A stretch of DNA of 64,000 nucleotides. It comes from an uncultured Prevotella sp. Lineage in GTDB: Bacteria; Bacteroidota; Bacteroidia; Bacteroidales; Bacteroidaceae. Made by a program: the position numbers and the translations under genes. Where the stretch lies: NCBI GenBank assembly GCA_900554695.1, contig USHV01000014.1, positions 1 through 64,000 on the forward strand, written 5' to 3'. Below, piece after piece: positions 1-9,600 of the stretch. Position 1 is the stretch's first letter; each line of letters opens with the position of its first letter. The notes beneath the pieces are model-generated. The model was not told where the DNA came from, did no database searches, and worked only from the letters and a program-made list of their open reading frames with translations.

Positions 1-16
1 TCGCTAATCACCAAAT

Positions 17-1561
17 TTACAAACACTTACAATTCGTCGAACTCACGTTAATATAACCACATCTTCCATTCATGTTTACTAGTGCCAATCCTTCAGAAAA
101 CCCATCTGCATAATCGTATTTGCAAGGAATGACTACCTTTCCTTCTTTATTGATATATCCCCATTTTGCATTCATTTCTACACTAGCCAATCCTTCATAA
201 AACTCATATGCATAATCATATTTGCAAGGAATGACTACCTTTCCTTCTTTATTGATATATCCCCATTTTGCATTCATTTTTACTTGTGCCAATCCCTCAG
301 AAAACTCATATGCATAATCGTATTTGCAGGGAGTGACCACCTTTCCTTCTTTTTTATTAATATATCCCCATTTTCCGTCCATACTTACTCTAGCCATTTC
401 CCCTGAGGAAGAAAATTCCATATATTCATACTCGCCTATATTATATGCTTCAACAGGTATGCTATTCAAATCATTCTTTTCTATTTTAATGCCTGTTAAT
501 ACATATCCATCTTCTATATCAAAATATGATGCAAATAATTGTACTGTTGTATGTACTGAAGATAGCTCTTTTATCGGGATTGGCGGCAGACTATCCGAAT
601 CGACATCTAACTCAACCTGATATTCTGTTTCTTCATCATAATAACTTTCTTGATAAGGCACAGAAGGAAGAGCTTGCAAGAAAGCATTTACAGACTGGTA
701 ACGGCTTCTCTTGATAGGAGACATCGCAGTAGAAATGCAATTAATCAGTTCATCGCAAACGCCTTTTCGCTGCAAATAATAGGTAGGGAAACCTTCATTC
801 AATAGTTCGGAGGCTTCCGGAGGTCGGATGCCTGACAGCATCTTGAACAATGTGGCTCCTAACGCATAGACATCCATCGTCACAGGAAAGTCCTTGCCTT
901 CATGATAGTTCGCCTGTTCCAACGGAGAATAGCCTGGAGTTCCAGAACCTACACGAGTACTGGATTCCGGATCTCCGGAAGCTGTATATTGTTTGGACAG
1001 GCCAAAGTCTATCAGAACAGATTCACCGATGCTACGAAGCATAATATTTGAAGGTTTCAAATCCAGATGCAGCATACGATTCTCGTGCATGAAAGACACG
1101 GCACCGGCTATCTGGCGGAAATAAGTCATGGCTTCATCTACATTAAGTCCGTGATGTTTTTTAATAAGCTCATCCAAAGAACCTCCCCCGCAATACTCCA
1201 TAGAATAATAATATGTATTGTTCCTTTCGAACAATTCAAGCACCTTGACAATATGAGGATGCTTCATTCTGCTCAGGTTCATTGCCTCACGGGCGAACTT
1301 ACGCTTATAATCTGCATACACGTCACCGCTACTGCATGCTACAGTGGAATCGGAACGGGTATTAAAGTCCTTCATGAAGAATTCCTTCACAGCTACTCTC
1401 AAATCCGTCTCTATCTCACCCAAGGCACCGGACACTTTCACACGGGTTCTGGCCAGATAGGTAATGCCGAAAGTACCCTGGCCTAAAACTCTCTCTATCT
1501 TATATACATAAGACTTTCCATAAAGTAAAAAGCCGACAGGCAAAGAATACGAAATATTCAT
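17..1561 (-). CDS. Ser/Thr protein kinase with C-terminal WG repeats
   Basis: Hanks-type kinase, 514 aa. Seen: glycine loop GQGTFGITY (about residues 27-35), AVK lysine near residue 59, catalytic loop HLDLKPSN and DFG in LIDFGLSKQ. The usual HRD arginine is leucine, so it is a non-RD kinase. Residues from about 395 are WG repeats (KWGYINKEGKVV type); the DNA of these repeats has an exact 102-bp (34-codon) period, which suggests recent tandem expansion. WG repeats are generally thought to bind ligands or proteins, but the target is unknown here. The last repeat stops abruptly after GYIN and the 3' end runs into a short sequence repeated elsewhere in the window. It lies 14 nt downstream of the next kinase gene on the same strand, so they are probably co-transcribed and duplicated: their first 100 residues are very similar. 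Confidence 0.85.
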   Translation of the reverse strand: MNISYSLPVGFLLYGKSYVYKIERVLGQGTFGITYLARTRVKVSGALGEIETDLRVAVKEFFMKDFNTRSDSTVACSSGDVYADYKRKFAREAMNLSRMKHPHIVKVLELFERNNTYYYSMEYCGGGSLDELIKKHHGLNVDEAMTYFRQIAGAVSFMHENRMLHLDLKPSNIMLRSIGESVLIDFGLSKQYTASGDPESSTRVGSGTPGYSPLEQANYHEGKDFPVTMDVYALGATLFKMLSGIRPPEASELLNEGFPTYYLQRKGVCDELINCISTAMSPIKRSRYQSVNAFLQALPSVPYQESYYDEETEYQVELDVDSDSLPPIPIKELSSVHTTVQLFASYFDIEDGYVLTGIKIEKNDLNSIPVEAYNIGEYEYMEFSSSGEMARVSMDGKWGYINKKEGKVVTPCKYDYAYEFSEGLAQVKMNAKWGYINKEGKVVIPCKYDYAYEFYEGLASVEMNAKWGYINKEGKVVIPCKYDYADGFSEGLALVNMNGRCGYINVSSTNCKCL

Positions 1562-1575
1562 AAATAATCACTTTA

Positions 1576-3477
1576 TCAACTAAACTTTTCACGTTCACGA
1601 ATATCATCTGATGAAAGCGCTTCTTCCAATGTAAAAACGTGCTTATTGAAAGAATAATAAAACGTGATGTCACTTCTGACTGCCTTAATTCCCAAATAAT
1701 AATTACCAAAAGGACCGGGACCGGGTATATTCCATACACCAATATTAGATATTGAGTCATAATCATCCGGCAAATATGAATAAATGGGAGACTGAGGTGC
1801 TCTGATATTCCATAGTGTTCCTTTTCTTATGGCATACAATCCAAAACCTATAGGACGTATCTCATCTACATATTCTTGAGTACAAGGAACTTTGAAGCCA
1901 TGCTCATTAAATACACTTTCCAGACCATCACATACAATCTGAAAGTCATTTATTCTACCCCAACCATTCTGAAATTGTAATTTTCTGACATCAAGATTAT
2001 AACAGGAATGAAAAGAAGTATTGCAACCGTCATAATCATGTTTAGCCTCAGATGTAACATAAGTATCATCGCAACCACTATTATAAGTTCGATACTGGAA
2101 TCCGTTTTCTGCCGAGTAAAACAGTGTAAAAATATTTTCCGTATGTTTCAGGTCAGTATATCTTAATTCATCCTTTGTGGATAACCTGAAAGGCAAGGAT
2201 GTCTGATGCTCCAATCGTTGTATTTCATTTAATATATTATGAATAAAACTATAGGATGTTGGAGTATCTTGGCATTCATTCACTAAATATTGGCACGAAA
2301 GATTCCCCAAAGACATAACCGGTGTTTTTGCTATCGGTTCCTTACCATATTCCGTAAAGATAAATCTTTCTTTTTCACCTATCTTTACCATATTTTGAAG
2401 TAATCTCCGGATAGCTGATTTTCTGTTTTCTGATAATCCGGCCTTCCATCTTACATGAAATCCGTTGCACAGTTCTCTACCGGCATCTGGGAAAATTGTA
2501 TTTCTTCTATTTGCAGGCTCTGCTTTTACAACAAGTTTATCAGGTTTTTCTTTTATTGTCTGTAATATTCTGTGTATTTCATCGATGAAGTCGCCACACG
2601 TCTGAGGGCGTATTCTTATCATAGGCTCCATTGCCCATGACGTAAGCCTGATTACATCTTCACTGATTCCTTTATTTCTCATCATGTCTTCCGGAAAACC
2701 TTCGTTAAATATGGATGACGCATCCGGAGGAGTCGTTCCTGTGAGAGCCTTAAACAGAGTGGCACCCAACGCATATAAATCGAGTGTGGGACGGAATCCG
2801 TCACTTTTTTTATAATTGGCCTGTTCCAACGGAGCATATCCCATAGTCCCGACTCCTATACGTGTACTTGATTCCGGTTCTCCATCTGAATTAAACTGTT
2901 TGGACAATCCAAAGTCTATCAGAACCCAATCACCATCAGAACGACGCATTATATTAAGGGGTTTTATGTCAAGATGCAACATCTTGCTGTTATGCATAAA
3001 TAGCAATGCATTAGCTATCTGTTCAATACCAAGTAATGCTTCACCTTCAGACAATCCGTTTTCAGACTGTATATAATTATCCAAACATTCTCCTTCTATA
3101 TATTCCATTGCATAATAAGCCGTATTGTTACCTTCAAAAGCTTCCAATACTTTTACTATTGCAGGATGTTTCAATCGCGACAGATTATTCGCTTCCCGAA
3201 TAAAATCCTTGCGATAATTATAATAGATATCCGAATTGCTTCCGATAATAACTTCAGATCCGGATCTGTCGTTTATGTCCTTCATAAAGAATTCCTTCAC
3301 GGCCACTCTCAAATCGACTTCTATTTCGCCCAAGGCACCGGACAATTTCACACGGGTCTTGGCCAAATAAGTAATACCGAAGGTACCCTGGCCTAAAACT
3401 CTTTCAATTTTATATACATACGACTTTCCATGAAGTAAAAAACCGGCAGGTAAGCTATTGCTATATGACATCACCAT
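1576..3477 (-). CDS. Ser/Thr protein kinase with uncharacterised C-terminal domain
   Basis: Kinase of 633 aa, first gene of a two-kinase operon. Seen: GQGTFGITY loop near residues 29-37, AVKEFF lysine, HLDIKPLN catalytic loop (non-RD) and LIDFGLSKQ (DFG). The N-terminus is nearly the same as in the neighbouring downstream kinase. The C-terminal 300 residues carry no WG repeats. A stretch around LPFRLSTKDELRYTD is reminiscent of the LPTEAEWEYA region of formylglycine-generating-enzyme (SUMF1-like, C-type-lectin fold) domains; this is a weak, inferred resemblance. A start two codons downstream (MSYSN) is equally possible. Substrate unknown. Confidence 0.8.
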   Translation of the reverse strand: MVMSYSNSLPAGFLLHGKSYVYKIERVLGQGTFGITYLAKTRVKLSGALGEIEVDLRVAVKEFFMKDINDRSGSEVIIGSNSDIYYNYRKDFIREANNLSRLKHPAIVKVLEAFEGNNTAYYAMEYIEGECLDNYIQSENGLSEGEALLGIEQIANALLFMHNSKMLHLDIKPLNIMRRSDGDWVLIDFGLSKQFNSDGEPESSTRIGVGTMGYAPLEQANYKKSDGFRPTLDLYALGATLFKALTGTTPPDASSIFNEGFPEDMMRNKGISEDVIRLTSWAMEPMIRIRPQTCGDFIDEIHRILQTIKEKPDKLVVKAEPANRRNTIFPDAGRELCNGFHVRWKAGLSENRKSAIRRLLQNMVKIGEKERFIFTEYGKEPIAKTPVMSLGNLSCQYLVNECQDTPTSYSFIHNILNEIQRLEHQTSLPFRLSTKDELRYTDLKHTENIFTLFYSAENGFQYRTYNSGCDDTYVTSEAKHDYDGCNTSFHSCYNLDVRKLQFQNGWGRINDFQIVCDGLESVFNEHGFKVPCTQEYVDEIRPIGFGLYAIRKGTLWNIRAPQSPIYSYLPDDYDSISNIGVWNIPGPGPFGNYYLGIKAVRSDITFYYSFNKHVFTLEEALSSDDIREREKFS

Positions 3478-4075
3478 AAATTAACGTAAGTTCTACAAAT
3501 TGTAAATTCTGTGACTTGCAAGATTACCGTATCTTTATATTACTTAATGAATAAAGAATTACGAATAATAATCACTGAAAGCAAAGTTATAGAATTATTT
3601 TGTATGGCAGATGATTTAGCTTCACTGATTTTTAAATTCTACAAGTTTTTCTGCAACTATGATAATATATCATATAATTTATATTTTAGATTTATTACTT
3701 ATGGCAATAAGTTTCAGGGCAAAACCACAAGGGATAACATTTTCTATGTTATAGACGTATAAGCTTAATTATACTATATACTCAATATCATTAACAAAAT
3801 TAATACATAATTTTTATATTGTTCCCTTTTTCTTAAAATTTTCAAGATGAGGGGTAAGATTGTTAAATATAAGTGTGGATAGATAACAATAACAGAGAAA
3901 ATAATCAGTTATCAATACATGTGGTATATATTTACGATGGTACACCAAGACTCGTACGGTGTTATTCACCTTACCAACGATAAGAACTTTGGATAAAAAC
4001 AAAAAATATTGAATAAGTGTAAGAAAAAATGACTAATATTGCTCTATACTTACACAAAACAAAAACAGGAAAAAC
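3478..4075. other. AT-rich intergenic region
   Basis: 598 bp between the kinase pair and a divergent lipoprotein gene. It begins with TTAACGTAAGTTCTAC, a variant of the AACGTGAGTTCGAC sequence found at three other places in the first 10 kb. A CAAAGTTA at 3582-3589 could be the -7 element (TAACTTTG) of a minus-strand promoter for the kinase operon, but no TTTG lies at the right distance. I see no convincing gene. Confidence 0.4.
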
Positions 4076-5095
4076 ATGAAGATTATCTATTTGTCAGTAA
4101 TCATGTCGTTGCTCGCTGCATGTGGCAACGGGGCGAATAGAGCGGAAGCGGAGGACGTACTTATAGACTCTACGGGCATAAGCGCGGAGGACTATTCGGA
4201 GGATGAGGAAGAAATGTTTGAAGGCGGAAAAGTGTATGTGTCGGAGGACGGACGCGTGACAATAGAGTCGGGCGTATGTCCCAACGGTGGAACATCGCCC
4301 GACTATTGGGCTAAATGGACTATAGTGAACGACAAGGGTGTGAAGCATGAGTTGCGGTTTTCCGAGACGTCTTACGTCGGTGGCGTACATTCTCTGAAAA
4401 AGAATGACGGGACAACCTACTACATCGTTGACTGCTCGGGGAAGGCATCCAGCTCCGAAGAATATGAATGGCTGGAGGCTTACAGGATTGTCGGCGACAC
4501 AATAAGAGAGGTTAATGTGAAAGACGGAAGCAACAAGGTTGAAGAAAACGATTTTGAGATAATCTATTGCATACCCAACTGGTATTTCGCCACAAACGGT
4601 GACGGCTATGACTGGTTGTTTGAATACGACGCGAAGAGCAGAAACCTTTATGTGCCGATACCGAAAGACGGAGATATTATTGACCGGTACAAGGTGTGGC
4701 ATTTCAACGGTAAGCGTTTTGTAGCCTTAGGTGAGCAGCCACACAAGGACATGCACAAGAGTCTGGGGAGATATAACCGGCTGATATGTTATTTCACTAC
4801 CAAGGACTACATAGTGCGTGTGGATTCGCTTAACAGTCACACATTGCGTTACGCCTCATGGAAGAAGCCAAAGACAATGGCCGACAAGCCCGACGTAGTG
4901 ATAACGGGAGGTAAAAGACGGCACCATCACTCAGCACCGGACGAGCTGGAGAGATGCGACGACTATCGGTTCACGCACGGCGGTTATGAGTATATAGCAA
5001 ACTACTGCGAGACGGATACCGCAAAAAGCATTCACCAGGATTATCTGTTGATAAGAAAAAACGGAAAGGTGGTGGTGAAACAGGAGAAAGAGTGA
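4076..5095 (+). CDS. Putative lipoprotein of unknown function
   Basis: 339 aa with a lipoprotein signal (MKIIYLSVIMSLLAACGNG; lipobox LAAC, Cys16) followed by an acidic linker rich in Asp and Glu, so it should be anchored to a membrane and face the periplasm or surface. No domain is recognised. The body contains several aromatic-rich strands (DYWAKWTI, YDWLFEYD) that suggest a beta-rich fold. Base composition is higher in GC than the flanking kinase genes. It stands alone between two AT-rich spacers. Function not assigned. Confidence 0.7.
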   Translation: MKIIYLSVIMSLLAACGNGANRAEAEDVLIDSTGISAEDYSEDEEEMFEGGKVYVSEDGRVTIESGVCPNGGTSPDYWAKWTIVNDKGVKHELRFSETSYVGGVHSLKKNDGTTYYIVDCSGKASSSEEYEWLEAYRIVGDTIREVNVKDGSNKVEENDFEIIYCIPNWYFATNGDGYDWLFEYDAKSRNLYVPIPKDGDIIDRYKVWHFNGKRFVALGEQPHKDMHKSLGRYNRLICYFTTKDYIVRVDSLNSHTLRYASWKKPKTMADKPDVVITGGKRRHHHSAPDELERCDDYRFTHGGYEYIANYCETDTAKSIHQDYLLIRKNGKVVVKQEKE

Positions 5096-5705
5096 TAAGC
5101 AGTCCGGCTATTGTGTATGGCTTTATTTATGGATGCAGGCACAGGACACGCACATTTGAAAAGTGTTCGGAGGATATAAAACGCTTTATTTCAACAATAT
5201 GTATTAGATGGAGTAAATTTGGCGGAGCGTTGAATTAGAAGTAAATTGGATGAAGACTATGATTAACTAAATACAGATTAGAAGTGGCAATCAAAAACAG
5301 AATAAGTACAATTAAATGCATTTATATGAATCATAAATCCGGATTATATATGTACCATCGGTATACTTGCATACATCCTAAATCAGTATTATCAAAGATT
5401 GACACCTCAAAAAATCATACTTAGTACAAGTTTTAGATGTATTGCAGTAAACATATATCTGCATATATTGATAGCTGATCATTCTCTTTGTTATTTATAC
5501 ATACGCACATTTAACAATCATACCCATTTTCTTAAAAAAATTAAGAAAAAAGGGAAAGATATGAAAATTATGTATTAATTTTGCTAATGATATTAAGTAT
5601 ATAGTATAATTAAGTTTATATTTCTATAAAAAGAATATGCATCAAACATTAGTGAGAACATTGTTCCGACAACTTATTACTAAACGAAATAAATCTAAAG
5701 TATAA
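5096..5705. other. AT-rich spacer, possible promoter element
   Basis: 610 bp without a supported gene. TAATTTTG at 5576-5583 fits the Bacteroidota -7 consensus TAnnTTTG and lies about 120 nt before the downstream kinase, but no TTTG is seen 19-21 nt upstream, so the promoter call is weak. Nothing else recognised. Confidence 0.3.
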
Positions 5706-7232
5706 ATGCCCCCAAAAGACAATAATAATATACATTTATCTGTTAATACCTATCTGCAAGGTGGCAAATACCGTATTGTCCGATATATCAAAAGCGGTGG
5801 TTTCGGCTGCACATATGAAGCGGAACACGTGTTGTTGGGAAAACATGTGGCAATTAAGGAATTCTTTGTAAAAGATTTCTGCAACCGTGACAAAAGCACC
5901 CGTCACGTGACAATAGGAACAGAAAGTAAAAGAGGACTGGTAACAAAACTACGCAAGAAATTTGTTGCCGAGGCAAAGGCTATATGTCTTCTAAATCATC
6001 CCAACATAGTAAGTGTTTCAGACATATTCGAGGAAAACGGAACTGCTTATTATGTCATGGATTATATTGATGGAGAATCCTTGTCTGACATAGTAAATAA
6101 AGAAGGGCCCTTGCCGGAAAGACGCGCCCTGAAATATATCAGAGAAGTTTGTGATGCCTTGGCATATGTCCACAAGAAAAACATACTACATTTGGATATT
6201 AAGCCTGGAAATATCATGATTGACAAAAGAGACCACGCCATTCTTATAGATTTTGGCGCCTCCAAGCAATATGATGAATGTGATGGAGAAAACACTTCAA
6301 CGCTTACAGGTAAAACTCCGGGTTATGCACCATTGGAGCAGATGGGAAATGATGTAGTAAAATTTCTGCCTGCCACTGACATATATTCAATAGGTGCCAC
6401 ACTTTATAAATTACTTACAGGTAAGACTCCATTAAGCGCCACAATGCTGGCTGCAGGAGATACATTGGAGCCACTTCCAGCCAATATAAGCAGTTCCACC
6501 CGTAAGGCAATCTCTGCTGCCATGGAACTAATTAAGAACAAACGACCGCAGAGCATCGAAGAATTCCTAAAAATATTAGACAGCGGTAAGTCAGAGGAAA
6601 ATGATGAAGATACTATCCCGGTCGAGATATTTCAAGAAAGGAATGCAAACGAAAACAATAATAAACCTCAGAATAACAAACCCATAAATGCAATCCAGCT
6701 GAATAATATGGGAGTGTCCGCTTTTGAGGAAGGCCGTATTGAAGAAGCCATCTCTTATTTTTTCAGTGCAGCGAACAAAGGATTATCTGACGCAATGTAT
6801 AATTTAGGCTTGATGTATGACAAGAAACAAATTTATGATCAAGCCATATACTGGTATAAGACAGCAGCTCAAAAAGGACTATCCAATGCAATGTATAATG
6901 TTGGAGAATGCTATGAGAACGGCAAAGGTGTTCCTCAAAACTACGAACTGGCACTATCCTGGTATAGGAAGGCCGCAGACAAAGGTAATAAAGACGCCTT
7001 GGACAGCATTAATCGTTTGAAACAGACAATCAAGATTAAAAACAAAGCAGATTACAAAGAATTATTGAATTTCTTCTTGTATACAGCAGCTACAATACTA
7101 TGTATATGGCTTCTGGTGTGGTTTTTCGACAGAGGAGGAGGATATATAAAAGGTGGAGCATTCATACTTCCTATCATTACCACTATAAATGCATTTAAGA
7201 GTTTATTTAAATTTTTCAAATCATTAAAATAA
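5706..7232 (+). CDS. Ser/Thr protein kinase with Sel1 repeats and C-terminal membrane segment
   Basis: 508 aa. Kinase domain at about residues 20-290: loop KSGGFGCTYEAE (29-40), AIKEFF lysine (51), HLDIKPGN (non-RD) and LIDFGASKQ (DFG). Residues about 330-435 form Sel1/TPR-like repeats (AMYNLGLMYDKK, AMYNVGECYENGKGVPQNYE), which usually mediate protein contacts. A hydrophobic segment (FLYTAATILCIWLLVWFF) near residues 455-475 suggests a tail anchor with the kinase in the cytoplasm. It is followed after 11 nt by a small membrane protein gene, so these two probably form an operon. It resembles the two kinases at the window start only in the kinase core. Confidence 0.85.
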   Translation: MPPKDNNNIHLSVNTYLQGGKYRIVRYIKSGGFGCTYEAEHVLLGKHVAIKEFFVKDFCNRDKSTRHVTIGTESKRGLVTKLRKKFVAEAKAICLLNHPNIVSVSDIFEENGTAYYVMDYIDGESLSDIVNKEGPLPERRALKYIREVCDALAYVHKKNILHLDIKPGNIMIDKRDHAILIDFGASKQYDECDGENTSTLTGKTPGYAPLEQMGNDVVKFLPATDIYSIGATLYKLLTGKTPLSATMLAAGDTLEPLPANISSSTRKAISAAMELIKNKRPQSIEEFLKILDSGKSEENDEDTIPVEIFQERNANENNNKPQNNKPINAIQLNNMGVSAFEEGRIEEAISYFFSAANKGLSDAMYNLGLMYDKKQIYDQAIYWYKTAAQKGLSNAMYNVGECYENGKGVPQNYELALSWYRKAADKGNKDALDSINRLKQTIKIKNKADYKELLNFFLYTAATILCIWLLVWFFDRGGGYIKGGAFILPIITTINAFKSLFKFFKSLK

Positions 7233-7243
7233 TTAGTAATATA

Positions 7244-8002
7244 ATGGAGCACCAACTATTACACAGTTCTGCCACAAAGTATGACCAGGATTTAGGCGTA
7301 CTTTTGAGTGAATATTCAAACTCAGAATACAAGTTTAATTTATGGTACATCTTAATCTTGTTAATTCCAATCATTGGCATAATCATCTTTTTAATATTAT
7401 TAATCAATTTCCTGTTAAGCCGATATCCGTCGAAAACCTATCAGTTGTATGAAAACGGATTTGTGGTCAAGAACAAAAAAAATCGTATCGTTAAGACTGT
7501 TATGTATGATAACATTGAATTTGTTGTTCGAAAGAACACCAAAATATATATGTATGGATTCTATAATGTCACACGATATGAAATTGCATTAAAAAACGCC
7601 GCAAATAAGAGTTTATTTTCATTCTACACAAAGTGCCGAAACGAAAAGGAGTTACCGGAAAAGAACAACTGGGCCGTCATATTTATAAATGATTTAGAGA
7701 AGAGCTGCGGTCTATACCTTATAAACCGTATAAAACAGGTATTCAATAAAGAAGGCTTGGTCCGTCTTAAAGATGAAGGAATAACCATAGGTAAGGGCTA
7801 TATTACAGATAAAAATAATTTCACCTTTTACAACTATGATATTAGCCAATATAAACATATTGAGTACAGCCTGTTCCTTTATCACAAAGATTACCAAGAA
7901 AAAATGTTCAAAAGCCAAGGACACCGTGTATGTCTCAACTTAGAGACAAATATGATTCTCAAACTTTATGTCTTAAGGAATATGCTGGGTCTAAATATAT
8001 AA
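7244..8002 (+). CDS. Membrane protein of unknown function
   Basis: 252 aa. A strong hydrophobic stretch at about residues 29-58 (WYILILLIPIIGIIIFLILL) gives one or two membrane segments; the remaining 190 residues look soluble, with alternating strands (YQLYENGFVVKNKKNRIV), possibly a PH- or DUF6585-like fold (guess only). It starts 11 nt after the Sel1-repeat kinase and is probably its operon partner, which makes it a candidate substrate or sensor for that kinase. AT-rich like the kinase. Confidence 0.65.
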   Translation: MEHQLLHSSATKYDQDLGVLLSEYSNSEYKFNLWYILILLIPIIGIIIFLILLINFLLSRYPSKTYQLYENGFVVKNKKNRIVKTVMYDNIEFVVRKNTKIYMYGFYNVTRYEIALKNAANKSLFSFYTKCRNEKELPEKNNWAVIFINDLEKSCGLYLINRIKQVFNKEGLVRLKDEGITIGKGYITDKNNFTFYNYDISQYKHIEYSLFLYHKDYQEKMFKSQGHRVCLNLETNMILKLYVLRNMLGLNI

Positions 8003-8074
8003 AAATTACATTATTGAGATAGACAAATCGGAATTTTGATTTGAGAATATATAATACAGCTATGTCCTGTAAGG

Positions 8075-8115
8075 AATAAAATAACGTGAGTCCGTCGAAC
8101 TCACGTTATTTTATG
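8075..8115. terminator. Bidirectional terminator between convergent genes
   Basis: Near-perfect inverted repeat: ATAAAATAACGTGAGT (8076-8091) pairs with ACTCACGTTATTTTAT (8099-8114) around a 7-nt loop, flanked by A and T runs on both sides. It lies between the convergent genes ending at 8002 and 8121. The right arm contains GTCGAACTCACGTTA, a sequence repeated at 36-50 and 9756-9770. Confidence 0.75.
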
Positions 8116-8120
8116 CATTG

Positions 8121-9419
8121 TTATTTTATCACTATTTTTCTTCCATCCACTATGTAAACACCACGCGCGAGTCCTTCGGCAGAAGGTCCCATGTAACGGC
8201 CGCCAAGGTCATAAACACCAGTATGACGTGACGGTGAGTCAACATTAAGATGATATATGCCGTCTGTATCTCCTTCATGATGCCGTATCCTGGCTTTCGT
8301 GTCAGGGGCGGGCAACCGGACGTATGCCCTTGTGGCTTTCAGTTTCGTGCCATCGTTAATCGGTCTTACAAGCTGTGTGCCGTCAGCATTGACAAACCGG
8401 ATGGTCTTTCCTGCAGACGGATCAACCTGAAAAAGATCAGTGGAGTTGTATATTCCGGTGAAACTGTATTCAGAGAAAGGTTCTGTCTGGAGAGCATGCA
8501 CGACGCTCAGAGGTTGTGCTTCGGAAATCAGTTTGTTCATGAAGACAGGATCGGTTATTTCCGTTCCCTCAACGGGGCGCACTATATAAGGCACTCCCGG
8601 CTGTGTCTGTGAAACAGATTTGAAGTCAAGATTGAACGTATTGTCGGCATTCATGGTGACACCCGTGAACTCCTGGAAGTCTGCACCCAGGAACTTCGTG
8701 CTGATGTCCTCGGCCGTAAGGGCGAAAGGCAGACAAAGGGTATACCATCCGCCATCGCCGACAAAGGTGCGCAGAAGCGTCACCCGGTCCACCGTCATAT
8801 TAAGATAAGACGTTATCGCATCGCTGTTGTCAGCCTCCTGTGTGTCACCATCGAGGACAATGGACGTCGGGAAATGAGGGATGGCAGAGCCTTTGTAGAG
8901 ATATACCTCACCTTTGTTAAGAGTGCCGCTATAACAACTGAATATTATTGGTGAATTGAATGTATTACATTGTATTGTCCGATATGTTCCCCCTCCTTGA
9001 AACTTAACTTCAGCTTCACCCGTTGCAGACGAAACATCTATCAATGCCCTGGAATTGTTGTCCTTATCCGCTTGTGTAAGGAAAGACTGCGCCTTTCCAC
9101 CGTCTTTCTGTGCAAGATATCCGTTTCCTGTATTAAAATACCAACCTGAAGCCGTGCCCTCAAGTGTCAGGAACTGACACTGCGGAGTCACTACAACACT
9201 ATCGTCAGCAATGGCAACCGGAGTGGAACCTCTGTTGTTGGAACGCTGCTCTGTGCTCAACGCCACTCCCGCAGACCTGTTTACAATAACCAACACATCT
9301 TCCTCTTTCAGTTCCGAAGCGTCGCGCACAAGTCTGAACACAGTGTCGTCCTGCGAACGAACAACAATGCTGAACATAATGATATAAATTATAAACAGAG
9401 TTCTGAGAATCACGGTCAT
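8121..9419 (-). CDS. Secreted protein of unknown function
   Basis: 432 aa with an N-terminal signal peptide (ILRTLFIIYIIMFSIVVRSQ). The C-terminus (GVYDLGGRYMG, then GLARGVYIVDGRKIVIK) has the form common at the end of Prevotella and Bacteroides exported proteins, where it often acts as or resembles a type IX secretion sorting tail; that role is inferred. The middle shows the WYTLCLPFALT-type strand seen in many Prevotella surface proteins. No catalytic motif was seen. Its promoter on the minus strand is a full match to the Bacteroidota consensus (9607-9638), implying a leader of about 180 nt. Confidence 0.65.
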   Translation of the reverse strand: MTVILRTLFIIYIIMFSIVVRSQDDTVFRLVRDASELKEEDVLVIVNRSAGVALSTEQRSNNRGSTPVAIADDSVVVTPQCQFLTLEGTASGWYFNTGNGYLAQKDGGKAQSFLTQADKDNNSRALIDVSSATGEAEVKFQGGGTYRTIQCNTFNSPIIFSCYSGTLNKGEVYLYKGSAIPHFPTSIVLDGDTQEADNSDAITSYLNMTVDRVTLLRTFVGDGGWYTLCLPFALTAEDISTKFLGADFQEFTGVTMNADNTFNLDFKSVSQTQPGVPYIVRPVEGTEITDPVFMNKLISEAQPLSVVHALQTEPFSEYSFTGIYNSTDLFQVDPSAGKTIRFVNADGTQLVRPINDGTKLKATRAYVRLPAPDTKARIRHHEGDTDGIYHLNVDSPSRHTGVYDLGGRYMGPSAEGLARGVYIVDGRKIVIK

Positions 9420-9600
9420 ATATGTTATTTTTTATGGCATACCGGTCGGTGTCAGAAAAACTGTACACATTCCGCACCACCTCCCGTTAAAGAACACAAA
9501 TCCGATACGTCTTCTGACTTCCTTTTTATGTCAAAAGCCTCATACGGTCATTCCTCTTATATTAACTTCTGAAACAGTCGTTTCCGAAACAGCCACTCCG

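Noticed and set aside
1576..3477. Diversity-generating retroelement target
   Set aside because: The kinase tail recalls a C-type-lectin-like fold, but no reverse transcriptase or template/variable repeat is in the window.
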